In this document: positions 46,051-58,772 of the stretch, piece by piece | Numbering within the stretch: the stretch's first letter is position 1 | Layout of the letters: each line of letters opens with the position of its first letter | NCBI RefSeq assembly: GCF_001659605.2 | Contig: NC_035173.2 | Location: forward strand, 11,055,065 to 11,119,064 | Length of the DNA stretch: 64,000 nt | Direction of reading: 5' to 3' | DNA from: Manihot esculenta | Taxonomy: Eukaryota; Streptophyta; Magnoliopsida; Malpighiales; Euphorbiaceae | Translations under genes and position numbers: made by a program | Notes under the pieces: generated by a model | Told to the model about the DNA's origin: nothing | Database searches by the model: none | The model's input: only the letters and a program-made list of their open reading frames with translations

Positions 46051-46100
46051 TCTCTCTCCACAGCCTTCCTTTCCTGCATCATCTAAATCTTTTGTGAAGA

Positions 46101-47999
46101 ATGGTTAAACTTGGAGGTGTTTTAGTCTGTCTATTGATTGTTGCAGTTGATGTGGGTGCTGGGATTCTCGGCATCCAAGCAGAAATTGCACAAAACAAGG
46201 TTTATCTCTTTTATCATTCTTGATTTAGTTTCTTCATGTTAATAATTATTTTTCTTGTACTTGTTGTTTTATTTTTGAGATTTTTGTAGGTTATGCACTT
46301 GAGGGTATTGGTATTTGAGTGTAAAGAGCCAAGTAAAGATGCTTTCAAGCTAGGGTTGGCTGCTGCTGCACTATTAGGTGTAGCTCATGTTCTTGCTAAT
46401 TTGCTTGGTGGATGCATGTGTGTTTGTTCTCAAGACCAGACTCAAAGAGATTCTCCTACCAGGCAGCTTTCTACGGCTTGCTACATTTTTTCTTGGTATG
46501 CATATTTATAAAACCTACCTTTTTTTATTCTTCTTCTCACTTAGATTTCTTGAATGAGATCAATTTAGCTTGTTTTGGAGCTTTTTGCCAAACAAAATAA
46601 AAATATTTTTAAACCTTGATGTAGAAATTTTTTTTTATCGGATTTAAGGTGCGGTAAAATTTATCGCACGTTAAAAATATGGTAAAACTTTTTTATTTAA
46701 AAAAAAAATCAACGGCCACACTTTATAATTGCAATAGTTAATAAAAAAATTAAAAATAAAAAAACAAACCTCACCGCACATTATATGTGTGGTAAAGTAT
46801 TATATATATATAGTAAATTTACATTATAATTCTTAAAAGATAATAAAATTTACAATTTAATCCTTATTTTTTAAATAATAAATAATTAAAATTTTAAAAT
46901 TTTATTTTATTAATAAAATAGACATTTTCTAAAATTTACCATTCGTTATTCTATAAACTCTAATTTTCTCATTTTTCAATATATATCAAAATATTTATAA
47001 TAATCTTATATTAAATATATTTTGTGCTATACAAACCTCAAAATTTTTAAACTTTAATTTTTTATATTTATAGAAATTTTATATTAAATATTTTCTTTAT
47101 TAAATAAACATAAACTCTTAACCTTTAATTTATATCAAAAAATTTTATTAAAAATTTTTCCAACATTATTAAGGTAATAATTACTTTTATAAAATTTATA
47201 TAATTTTTTTAAATATGAGAATTAAATTATTATAAAAAATAAAATTCAAATCACTAAATTATTATAGTTAAATAATAAATTTTAATAAAATAACTGTTCT
47301 ATTAATAAAATAAATTTATTTTGCATATTATAATAATATTCCATTAAATATTTTTTTACCACGTTATTATAAACAATTTAGTTTCAGTATTTATATTAAA
47401 TATTTTTATTATATTAATATAAATAATTTAAATTAAGTATTTGTATTTTATTTTTATTTTATACATTTATTTATTGCAATATATTTTAAAAAATTATATA
47501 AATTACACTCATAGACTTAGTTTGATGGTAAGTGCATGTGAGTAAATCTGATATCAGATTCCACTCTTCCCAATCACCAATCTCCTTATTCCCATTTCAA
47601 AAAAAAATTATATAAATTTTATAGAAAATAATTTATTAAGTTGTGTCAAATTTACTTACTTTAATAAAATTAAAAAAATATTTAATACAAGACTATAATA
47701 AAATATATTGATATAAATAAAAAATTTATAAATTTATAAATTAAAAATGTGAAGTTTATATTGTAAAAAAATATTTAATATAAAACTGCTATAAAATATA
47801 TTAATATGTATTAAAAATTAACAAAATTAAGGTTATAGATTCAGAATTAACTTATTTTTTATGATTAATAAAAAATTTTAAAAATGTATATTTTATTAAT
47901 AAAATAAAAAATTCAAGAATTAAATTATTTATTATTTAAAAAATATGAATTAAATTTAAAAAATTTTATTAAACTTTTATGGGCTATAATGTAAATCAA

Positions 48000-48046
<47 letters not shown>

Positions 48047-48457
48047 ATTGAAATTCAAAATTGATATTTTACCGTTTTAAAAAACACTCTAATATCACTA
48101 TACTACAATTAACTGAAAAAAAAAATCCTAATTATAAAATTTCGAATAAGTGAAAAATTAAAAAAAAAAAGTCCTTTTGAACATAAAGGTAAGATAGACA
48201 ACAGCTTTTTCAGATTTGAGATTTACCTTATGAAATACTTAAATGTTTAACTTTTATTGCATGGTTGATTGAGCAGGGTCATAGTAGCCGTTGGATTGTC
48301 AATGTTGGTGATTGGAACAATGTCAAACAACAAGTCAAGGGCTTCCTGTGGTTTTTCACACCATCATTTTCTATCAATTGGAGGAATTTTGTGCTTTGTT
48401 CACGGACTGTTCTCCGTTGCTTATTACGTTTCTGCCACTGCTGCTATTTCTGAGTAA
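46101..48457 (+). CDS. DUF1218 four-span membrane protein (exons 46101-46199, 46290-46495, 48277-48457)
   Basis: The three exons join in frame at GT-AG sites to give 161 residues. Translation starts MVKLGGVLVCLLIVAVD and ends SATAAISE. Four hydrophobic segments lie near residues 4-25, 54-75, 95-116 and 132-153. Cysteines at 44, 75, 77, 79 and 126 and the CKEPSKDAFKLGLAAAALL block fit the DUF1218 family. That family includes the Arabidopsis Modifying Wall Lignin and DESIGUAL/VCC proteins, which act in membranes in secondary-wall lignification and in leaf and vein patterning. Which subgroup this belongs to cannot be settled here. The first intron is 90 bp. The second is 1.78 kb and filled with insertions (CACTA-like remnant, SINE-like copy, AT microsatellite). 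The start is the first ATG after the TATA box and begins the conserved hydrophobic segment. The gene appears intact. Confidence 0.9.
46625..46800. mobile_element. Small inverted-repeat remnant in DUF1218 intron 2
   Basis: Short inverted motifs GGTGCGGTAAAATTTATCGCAC and, in reverse sense, CCGCACATTATATGTGTGGTAAAG (landmarks TGCGGTAAA and CCGCACAT) resemble the hairpin bodies of CACTA-type miniature elements. Terminal CACTA sequences are not seen, so the class is tentative. Confidence 0.4.
47505..47604 (+). mobile_element. SINE-like element, copy 1, in DUF1218 intron 2
   Basis: A 100-bp element starts ACACTCATAGACTTAG and ends in a run of A. It is flanked by a 14-bp duplication AAATTATATAAATT (47491-47504 and 47605-47618). 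TAGTTTGATGGTAAG and ATATCAGATTCC occupy the places of Pol III A and B boxes. The long duplication and A tail indicate target-primed reverse transcription. It aligns with the minus-strand copy at 38235-38326. Confidence 0.7.
48001..48042. repeat. AT dinucleotide microsatellite
   Basis: An uninterrupted (AT)n run of about 40 bases lies in the second intron of the DUF1218 gene, 235 bases before its last exon. Confidence 0.9.
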
Positions 48458-49614
48458 GAAAAACTTGGTGGTGCTTAAGCTTACAATGACTATATTGCCC
48501 TTTTGTCTTTTTTTAAAAAAATTATTATTTAATTTCTATAATTTTGTAAAATTAATTATTTATAATCTTTTTAATTTGTTAACAACATAGTTAGTTTTTA
48601 ATTTTGTTTTAGTTATTAGGCTTTTTCAATGACATTTTTTAATTCGTCCCACAAATTCTTGTCATTTAAATTTTTTTATAAAATTTATATATAAAATTAA
48701 AAGTATTAATTAATAATTTTAATTTTTTAAAATTTATATTAATTTTTAAAAAAATACCTTTAAATAGTCAATATTTTTTTCACATATGTTAAATGAATTA
48801 AAAATATTAACGTACATGTAAAAAAATTAATAATACTTACAATTCTCAAAGTAATAAATAATTTATGACGAAATTTTTGTTTTAAACGATAGTTATCATA
48901 AGACAAAAATAATAATATTTAAATTAGATAAAATAATTTTAATTAATACCTCATCTACTACCTATAAATGGTGGTCTACGTAGTATTATTAATTATTAAG
49001 ATATGCCAATTAAATTTTTGTTTATTTTATTTTTTTATACATATTTAAAAAAATATTTTTATTAAATTTTTAATTATATTCATATTAAAAATATTAAATT
49101 TTATTTTTAATACTTATTTAAAAAAATAATTAATAAAAAAATAGTTTAAAAATAAAATAAAATTATTATAAGTAATTTAAAATGGGTGTCTCACATTTCT
49201 CTTCTCACGTCTTTTTGCGCGCCAACTCTCCTTCTCTATCCCCCTCCTCTTCTTGCCCCGGAAAAAATGAAACTTTCTAAATTTTCACAAATTTTGCCTC
49301 TATCTAGCATCGCCAACTTTTCTCTTTTCTTCTTGTTTCCTGAGAAGAATACCATCATAACTCTGCTGAATATAATGTTATTCTTCTCAGGGCTGTTAAG
49401 ATTGAGAAGTAGTGTATAAATTTCTGGATTATTCTTAAAGTTGAATGATATTGCCTGTACCTTGAAATATAAGAAGGGCAACGTTAGAGAGAAGAAGATA
49501 TTGTGTTTATGTTTGGTTTGTTTTGCATTACATGTGATAATTTTACAAGCATTATTTTATTTGATTAGATAATGAGAAGGGTATTACACGAATGGGGAGG
49601 TGATTTAAAAGGCA
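48458..49614. other. Intergenic region and 5' leader of the formin gene
   Basis: The first 700 bases are AT-rich and include the 3' untranslated region of the DUF1218 gene. From about 49190 the sequence becomes pyrimidine-rich (CTTCTCACGTCTTTTTGCGCGCCAAC is the landmark at 49201-49226) and is probably the formin promoter and leader. A 50-codon frame at 49267-49419 starting MKLSKFSQIL would lie in the leader and could be an upstream frame. An ATG at 49572 is in another frame than the formin start. Confidence 0.5.
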
Positions 49615-51806
49615 ATGGAATTGAGAAAAGATGGCAATGCATTTGTGTTGATGATGATTCTGCTTTACGCGTTTGCTATTGGAAGTACATGGGGCATGAG
49701 GTCGAGAAAGGAAATGCTTTTTGGCAATGATTGTTCAGAGATAACTGAAGAAATTGTATGTAAAATTCTTTAGCTTTTTTTTTTCTTTTTCTTTTTCTTA
49801 ATGGCTATCAATATGAAGAAATCTTTCCTTAAGGAATTCTTGTTATATGTTATCTTGTTATTGCCTGTAATTATAGAAAATATAATTACCCATTTTTTCA
49901 TTTCCTTTTTCGGTTGAAAATTTTGTTTAATATGATTAAGAGCTTCAACAAAAGTTGATATGCATGTGTTACTACTTGAATGGCAATTGGAAAATTGTAT
50001 AGAACATTCTTAGACCTTGATTATTAACTCTAGAATTTGATAAAACATTCTAACTACAGGCAGAACTGGCTTGGATCCATTATAGGAAAGCATTGATCAG
50101 CAAGAACAATTGTTTTAAAGGTTTCTGTTTCTATTTACCAAAGGGAGAAACTACAAATTCAAAGTCAATATACTCGTGTGAAAGTTTTTGTATTCGACCA
50201 TCCTCTCTGAAACAAGAACTTGTGAATTGCCTGAGGAAAAAAAATATAGTCTCTCCTCTTGTCCAATGGGATATCCCCAAAAGTTGTTTCACCATGTGTT
50301 TTGAGTTTCTAGCTGGTGAGTCTCATGAACAGATAGTGATAAGCTCGGTTCCATATCTGGTTCCTAAGCTTGCAATAAAATCTCGAAAGTATAGTCTTTC
50401 AACACCTACCAGTTCTACATCCTCATATCCATTGCCTCATCCATTCTTCCAGAGGAAGTTACAGCAAAATCAACCAAGTTCACATGCTCGTAAACTTCAA
50501 AACCACCAAGCTGCTGATAACATTGAGAGAGAAATTTTTATAGCTGTTGTAGCGACTGCGGCAACAACATTTTTTTTTGTTGCTTCACTTTTCTGCTGCT
50601 GGTTATGTTTTAGGTCTAGTGAATACAGAACTGGACCTAGAATTGGACAGAGGGATGATAGGCCACTCCTCCACTTAAGTGGTCTCTCAGCTAGTATGTG
50701 TTTCTTTTTAAACTTTATTGTCATTGATTATTATAAGATTAGTTTCTAAAAAACATATTAACAATTTTTATTTGCAAACTTTTAGGTTCTTCGCAGAATT
50801 CTCCTAGTTTAAGAAGATCAAGTTTTAAGGAGTACAACTTAAATAGCGAAATGAGTAATTCTTTTAAGAGTAATTTCTCAGTAATGAATGGAAATTTCGA
50901 TCCATCTGTAGTTGAGGGTGGTCCATCATCAACATTCAGTGCTGGAGAAGCATTCCCTCCTCTAAAACCTCCTCCTGGGAGACGAGTTCCACAAGCTCTA
51001 CAAGGTCCACAAGCTCCACAAGTTCTGCAAGCTTCACAAGCTCCACAAGCTCCACAAGTTTCACAAGCTCCACAAGCTCCACCACCTCCTGAACCACCAC
51101 CAGCTCCTCCTCCTAAGCCACCACCAGCTCCTCCTTCTAATCATCGTCCCCCACCACCTCCTCCAAAAGTTGGTCGTGCTCCACCTGCTCCTCCACCAAA
51201 GGCTAGCATAAAGCCTTCTCCCCCTCCACCACATCCTAGGGGAGGTACCGGTTCCGGCTTAAAAGATGATGATAATTCCTCTGGACCTTCAAAAACCAAG
51301 TTAAAGCCATTTTTTTGGGATAAGGTTATGGCTAGCCCTGATCAATCAATGGTCTGGCATGAAATCAGTGCTGGATCATTCCAGTAAGACTACATTCTAA
51401 CATTAATTGAATCAATTTTACCACACACTTATATAACGACTAAATACTTCAATTTTGCAGGTTTAATGAGGAGATGATGGAATCATTATTTGGTTATAAT
51501 GCTGCAAATAAAAACAAAAATGATCGCAAAAGGAGTTCATCTGAATCTTCAATCCAGTTTATACAGATCATTGATGCCAGGAAAGCACAAAATTTATCGA
51601 TTCTTCTACGAGCATTGAATGTGACCACAGAAGAAGTCATTGACGCCTTGAGAGAAGGTGACTTTCCACCTATCATAGTTTCTTTCACTTGAAATAAATC
51701 CATAAAATGATCAAATATGGCATATGTTTGCATGAATACTAGACATGTTTTGATATTTTTATTTAAGTGGAATTTCAATAGAATTTACTAATTCAATCAT
51801 CCCTCT

Positions 51807-51841
<35 letters not shown>

Positions 51842-54800
51842 AGGAGGGTTGTGGTGAAAGCAAATTTCCAACTTTTGTGCTTTGAAATTTGAAATTTTGG
51901 CTTTAACTTAGATATCCCTTCCACAATCACTAAGAATGTGTGAAAAATAATGAGTTTGAACAGCCAAATCCTTGCATATGATCAGCCAAATTCTAAATGA
52001 ATCATAATTAAAAACTAGTTTCTCTCATAATCGAATTTCAAGTATCAATTAACAACAACATATCAGATCAAAAGGGCTACATTATCAATTCCAATACTGA
52101 AACTCCATAATTTCAAGAATATTTATCCCAAACCCGCAAAAAATAAAAACTTATAATCAAATATTACAAACCCAAAAGTTGAAAATCTTAGTCAAAGATT
52201 GATGAAACATTGAACTTATAAGCAATGTAAGTTGTAGCTAATTCACAAGGAAGTTGAACAAATAATCTCTGAGACCAAAATCATATTAAATGTAGAAATG
52301 GTGCCTTTCAGCGATAATGGCTGTAGCTTCAAGCTAGCTTGCAAGTTGGAGATAATTGGCATATGTTGGTCATGGATTTAGTTGCAATGTGTGCATAGGC
52401 ACGCAAGAGGTATGAATATGGATGGAATTCATGGTGTTTTCTCTTCTTGAATTAAAATAAAGTTGGAAAAGAACAAAGAGTCAGAGAAGAAAAATGTTAT
52501 GAAACATGAGATCCACTATTGGTTTTAAAGAAAACAGACAATGAAAGAAAGGAGACAAAAATTTAGAGGACGAGAGCTATGAAAGAAGTGGCTGCTTGGA
52601 AATGTTAGGGATTGCAAATCTAGTGTTTTAGGTATTTATATATATATACACGATGGAGCAAAAAGACATCTTCTTTAGTTAGTATTAAAATCAGTTCGGC
52701 TTAAATAATTTATTAATAAAATAAAAACTTCAAAATTAAATTATTTATTATTAAAAAAAATTAAATTGTGAATTTTGCTAAACATTTAAGAATTATACCG
52801 TAAATTTCTCTAAATATTTTGAATTGCTTTGTTTGCATGATTTTCTTGAATATATTTATTCATTCTCTTTTTTCTTTCAACATAAAAATGAATGCTTAAA
52901 TACTTGAAATCAATTTGAAATCCTTATATTTAATATGGATATTTTTTTTCAAGACATTGATGCAATAGAAACCCTTTTATGGACCTACCTCTAGCCATGT
53001 CAATGGTTTTAGGGTTATACATGCTAGTGGATTAGAACCCATGGTTCTAATATATTTCCAACACTTAAAACCATCCACCTTGATATATAATTTGCAATTG
53101 GATGATAACATGGTTTTATTTCACTAATAAAATAATCCTTGCATATTTTTATTACAATAATATTATTTTTTATTATTTATTTTTACTTTTATATAATATT
53201 ATATATTATTAATAAAAATTTAAAAATTTTATAATTTAAAATGTATAATATTTCATTTTATTTAAAATATTATTAATAGAAAGCAAAGTTTTTCAAATAT
53301 AAAAAATATACTCATAACTTATAATATTGAGTATAAACATTCAATCAAATATTTTAATCTATATTAGTTATATGTGATATTTAATATAATAAAAATTTAT
53401 TTGTAATAAATATTTATTCAATATAATATATTAAATATTACATATAATAAATATAAAATATATTTAATTTTAATATAAAATTTAAATTAAATGATCATAT
53501 ATTTTATTAATAATTTAACACTTTAAGAACTATATTATAATTTATCATTAACTTTTCGAGATTCAATTTAATCTTTGGTTTATAATTGTGATAAATTAAA
53601 AAATTTAATTTTATCATTTAAAATTTAAAGTTTTGATATATATATAAATTATCGTAAATATTAATTTTTTTATTTTCTAAATAAGTAGAAGATAACAAAT
53701 TAAAGTGGCAGGAGTAGTATATATAAAACTCCAAAGAAGAATGCTCAAAATACTAATAGAGAATTTTAACTTTCATCCTCTTTCAATATGCAAGTTGGGA
53801 TATTTCATATTAGCACAAGAATAGTTTGATGACAGTTAAACTTGGTTTTGAAGCTTTAGGGTAAAAATGGCTTATGCTTTTACCTATTCACTTAGGTACT
53901 GAACTTCCATCAGAGCTCCTTCAAACTTTATTGAAGATGACATTGACATCAGAAGAGGAATTGAAGCTTAGATTATACACAGGTGATCTTATGCTACTAG
54001 GTCCTGCAGAGCGTTTCCTCAAAATCTTAGTTGAAATCCCATTCGCTTTTAAACGGATGGAGTCATTGTTGTTCATGAGTTCTCTTCCAGAAGAAGTATC
54101 AACCATCAAGGAGTCCTTTATAGCTCTTGAGGTGAGATAAAGTATATATAAATATTGTAACTTAACTGTCTATTTCATAAACTCTAGTTTGTTAATCCTT
54201 AGTTCATTAAATTTTATATGTTCTACCAAAAGATAAGGCCAGACATTTTATCCTAACATTCATGCTAGGATTCTTACATTCTTAAGTATATTTTCATGTC
54301 TGAGATCCTATGTCAGTTATATTACAGTGTAATGCTTATGGCTACATAATTATAAACTATTTTGTGTGACAGATAGCAAGTGACAAGCTCCAAAACAGTA
54401 GGCTATTTCTAAAACTATTAGAAGCAGTTTTAAAAACTGGTAATCGCATGAATGATGGTACATACCGTGGTGGTGCAATGGCCTTTAAGCTTGACACACT
54501 CTTGAAACTCTCTGATGTGAAGGGAACTGATGGCAAGACTACACTCTTGCACTTTGTTGTTCAAGAGATTATCCGTTCTGAAGGATTACGTGCTGTCCGT
54601 ATCGCAAGGAACCAGAGTGTTTCTAGTACAATATCAGAGGATTTGGTTGAGGAATCTAATCAGTCATTAGAACATTATCGTAACCTGGGCCTCAAGGTGG
54701 TTTCAGGCTTAAGCACTGAACTACGAGATGTAAAAAAGGCAGCAGCAGTAGATGCTGATGGCCTAGCATCAACAGTGACCAAACTTAAGCAATCGCTAAC

Positions 54801-55221
54801 AAAAACTAAAGCATTTCTTGATACTGAAATGAAGCCTTTGGATGAAGACAGTAAATTCTATAGTACATTGAGTAGTTTTGCGGACCATGCAGACTCAGAA
54901 ATCGCATGGATATTAGAAGAACAAAAGAGGATAATGGCTGTTGTGCAAAGAACAGCAGATTATTTTCATGGGAATGCAGGAAAGAATGAAGGTATACATT
55001 TATTCTCAATCGTGCGTGATTTCTTGGTAATGTTAGATAAGGCATGTAAAGAAGTCAAAGATGTTAGAGAAACAACGCCAATGAAGACATCTAAGAAGGA
55101 GACTCCAACACCATCAACTTCTCTTGAAAACCGTCAACAATCTGATAGTAATCGCCAAAGATTATTTCCTGCCATTGCAGAAAGGCGGATTGATTATTCC
55201 AGTTCAGATGATGAGAGCTAG
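49615..55221 (+). CDS. Class I formin (exons 49615-49755, 50060-50693, 50786-51383, 51461-51657, 53896-54131, 54373-55221)
   Basis: Six exons join in frame at GT-AG sites to 884 residues. Residues 1-24 form a signal peptide (MELRKDGNAFVLMMILLYAF). A cysteine-containing extracellular region follows, then a membrane span near 207-230 (AVVATAATTFFFVASLFCCW). A proline-rich FH1 region spans about 313-410, and a complete FH2 domain about 428-830 begins KLKPFFWDKV and contains ARKAQNLSILLRALN, GPAERFLKIL and the GNRMNDGTYRGGAMAFKLDT signature. The C-terminal tail is short and acidic (YSSSDDES). Class I formins sit in the plasma membrane, bind the wall outside and nucleate actin through FH2, with FH1 recruiting profilin-actin. 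The extracellular part lacks an extensin-like proline stretch, as in AtFH5-like proteins, but the exact orthologue is not established. Intron 4 (2.24 kb) is unusually long. Confidence 0.92.
50978..51080 (+). repeat. In-frame 9- and 18-bp repeats in formin FH1 region
   Basis: The DNA repeats CCACAAGCT/CCACAAGTT-type units, coding for runs of PQAPQV and SQAPQAP just before the polyproline stretches. The repeats sit at residues about 323-355. Length variation between alleles would be expected here. Confidence 0.8.
51810..51838. repeat. CT dinucleotide microsatellite in formin intron 4
   Basis: A run of about 14 CT units lies 150 bases after the exon 4 donor site. Confidence 0.9.
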
Positions 55222-58200
55222 CTCATCTCCTTAGCTTTTTTTCCCAAAGGGTATGAAAATATGTTGACTTAGAAACATCTTCTTGCTCATTTTCTATTGA
55301 TTTATACACTAGTTATGAGAAGGAAGATATGGGTGAGCATGCAAGCATCTTCATGAAAAAATTTAACTTTGACGAAAAATCATCAAACTCCATTTTTAAA
55401 TAATTTTAAGGAGTGGCTTTTTTCAGGTGGCACGTAGATCTTGGAGGCGAGTGATTGAATGGTACATATTGATAAAAAAGATTTACATATCTCTGTCCTG
55501 TCTGTGGCAGCATATGTGCATGTCATTCTCAGAAGTCTTCTAATTGAAGCTTAAAAATTGATGGAGGTTATTTGATTACAAAAAGAGGAGTGATTTAGAT
55601 GTCATGACCTTGGATCTTTGAGTTTCTACTTGAAGAGATTAAGGTTTTTGTTGTACAATTTAGCATTCATCTGATAATATCAATAGCTTTTTGTCCTTTT
55701 TTCACTGTACCATATGCATCAATTCATAGTTTAAGCATGATTATATTTCCTATCAAAGTTGAAATTTTTTATTATTTGGAGGGTTAATTTGCTTATTGAC
55801 CTTCAATAATTTAATGGGGTTATAGTAAATTTTGCTTTTAATCAATCTCGCAATAATTCACGAATCAAGAAATTTCCATGGAAAACTGGCACTAGTTGGT
55901 TTAAATTGGAATCATAGTTTTATTCAGGAGTCCCTGGTTTTGGGTGCTCAGGATCTTTTCAAGCTGCCTTTAACATGTCGTGATGAGGTAATATTTCTTT
56001 ACTCTTCTCCCCCTTTTCTCTTATTCTCTTTCTCTTATTATTTATTATTATTGTTACTATTATGAAAGCAAAATAAAAAATAATGTTTGTTAAGTCTAGC
56101 TAACTATGAACTTTGCAGGTCACCGTGTACATAAAACTCTACGTTTTTATATGTGCTCGACGAATACTTTCTAGGAAAAAATATAAAAAAATATCTTCTG
56201 ATTTTATCAATTTTTTATTTTAGAGTCTGTAATTTATTTTAAAATATATAATTTAATTTTATGTTAAAATACTATTTTATAGTATCTTATTATTTACAAA
56301 TAACGACTATTTTTCAACTATAAATTAATATAAAATTTATATCACAAGATAGTACTATAACACAAAATTAAATCACTGATCTCGAAATAAATTATTCGAA
56401 ATAAAAAAATTAATAAAATCGTAAGATAATTTTTTATATTTGTCTTTAATTTCTAAATCATTAAAATTTTAGCTTTGTTAATTTTTAGATTTTGCATGTT
56501 GATGTGATTTTTGTGCTTATATTATATCTTGTATAGGACTTGGCCGCTATTTGTGAAAATATTATGTGGAAAGTAATCTGTTTTTTTTTTTTTTTTTTTT
56601 TTTTTTATTGCAATTTGAAAAAAATAGTGTTAACACTTAGGTAACAAGATTTGGTCATTGCATGATGAATAAGAAAATTTTCCTCAAACTATGCTGACTT
56701 TCCTTTGCTGGTGGGATAATTTTCATTCACAGTCCTTCAATTTTATTATATTTTCAATTTAATCATTTAACTTCATTTTTTTTTCTTTAAACTTCCTATT
56801 AATTTTTATTGTAGATTTTCAAGTTAATACAATTAAAATATTATCTCTCTTTCCTACTTCTTACATAATTTCAATTTTTCTAATTAAAATTTATTAGATT
56901 TTAGATACTTAAGTTAACAATAATACATTTAAACTAATACATCATATATAAAATTAATTTTTATTATTTCTAATCATTAAATTTAAACTTTTTGATTATT
57001 TTAAGTAGAATTAAAATTTTCCTAATTTTCTTATTTATTTATTTTTCATGAAATTAAATAATAAATAAATATTATTAATTTCAATTTTATTTTTTAAATA
57101 TTATCATTATTTTAATATTATAATTATTATAAATTGTCATTATTAAAAAAATAATTTAAATATTTTATCTAGTAAAAATATTTTCTTTAATATTGATATT
57201 CAAATTAAAAAAATAATATAATATAATAAATGATAAAAAAAAAAATTAATTCAACGTCCTATTTTTTTTTTTTTAATTTACATGCTTACTAAATGTTTAG
57301 CAATCAATAAGGTTAAAAAATATTTTACAAATTGAAATATACTGGAAAATACTAACGGTATAACCGGACAACATTTAATAACGGTATAATGTTTGACTAG
57401 CAATACTTTTCATTTATTGACTTTCGATCTCTCATGTATAAAATGTTAAAAACATAAAATGTTCATATAATATGATCCATAATAGATATTTAAAATAATA
57501 TAACGTTATAAAATCTATAATTGTATATAATAATTTTTCAATAACTTTTAAACAAATCATAGTTTTAAAATAAATATTAAATTGTGAAATAATCACAATC
57601 CTATACATATATAAAATACTATTTTAATTGTCATCTCCTAAGTTTGAAATTTTATGACTCGGACAAGTTTAATCGCCTAGTGAAATCTAAAAATATAAAT
57701 TTATAATCATATTCATATTATATTTGTAGGTAATAAAAAAAAATATTGTAATTGAACAAATATCATGATTGATAGTAGTATATATTCTCTTTCTTCTCTA
57801 TCACCGATCTAAATGATTTTCTATTAATTCTGCATTTTTGTTATATTTTTACAGAAAAGTAAAAAATAGAAAAGATAAGCCAAAATCAATAAAAAGAATT
57901 TGATTATATGCAATGACTGAACAGACTTGACTAAAAATTTATCCAAGTCTCTGGACAAACTTATGAATAGTAGCAGAAGCAAGCCTAATGCGGAAAAAGA
58001 AATGAATTCAAATCTTTCCATTAAAAAATGGGGGATCTCATGTATTTCAGTCCAAATTTCACGGCATGACCTCTCCCAAAGATCAAATAATCTTCATCCC
58101 TCGTAGGAAACAAATCAAAAGAGTTATTTTATTGAAAATATTCAAACAAAACTCTTTTATGAAGAAATTTCAAGAGCATTTCTATAGGATTTTGTTATTT

Positions 58201-58500
58201 AAACACTTTTTTGATAGCAGCAGCCCATTTATCCACTCTTCAGCTAAATTCTTTTCTTTCTTTTATACTTTCTTGCAATCATGTGTGGCTAATCTCTTTA
58301 GTTCCAGTTGATGATAGGTTGAAGTTTCAGTTTTTTCTTGAATTGTGAGATCTAAACTTTATTGTTCATCTTTTGTTCTTCCAATAATTATGCAATTTTA
58401 GTTATTATTATTATTATTGCTTTATTAATTGATCAATAGGGCTCGTTGTTCATATTTTTAATGTAATATATTGTTAATTTGGATGTTTGAAGTCCGTAAT
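55222..58500. other. 3' region of formin gene and AT-rich intergenic DNA
   Basis: The first 500 bases are less AT-rich and probably include the formin 3' untranslated region. An open stretch at 55832-55990 followed by GTAATA (55987), and an AG-GTCACCGTG at about 56118, look like splice sites, but the peptide matches nothing I recognise. A poly-T run of about 26 bases lies at 56581-56606. The rest is A/T-rich. GTAAT at 58496-58500 is the left duplication of the copia element. Confidence 0.55.
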
Positions 58501-58772
58501 TGTGAAAATAATTGTGTTTGGTAGAGGAAAAAATGTATATATTTTATTGAATGATGATTATGTTTATATACATGCTGAGTAACTGAAAAGTAACTGATTT
58601 GTAACAATTTTGGCTTTCTACAATATTCTGGAAGCTTCTGGGATGTGCTATAACTATAAATAAAACGGCGTTGTTTTACTTCTTCATAAACGGCGTCGTT
58701 TCCAATTCTGATATTGTGCCTCTCTTTCTCCTTCAACGACGTCGTTTGGTTCCAGTATATTAAGTCTCTTCA
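58501..58772 (-). mobile_element. 3' LTR of the copia element
   Basis: This is the downstream LTR in element sense. Its U3 start holds three related ACGACGTCGTT-type motifs. The gag-pol stop codon (58760-58762) lies 10 bases inside it, so the last codons of pol and the purine tract (GCGGGGGGGC next to 58773) are read through into the LTR. Confidence 0.9.

Noticed and set aside
45875..46108. 77-codon frame just before the DUF1218 gene
   Set aside because: It overlaps the promoter and TATA box and ends over the true start codon. The peptide is low-complexity.
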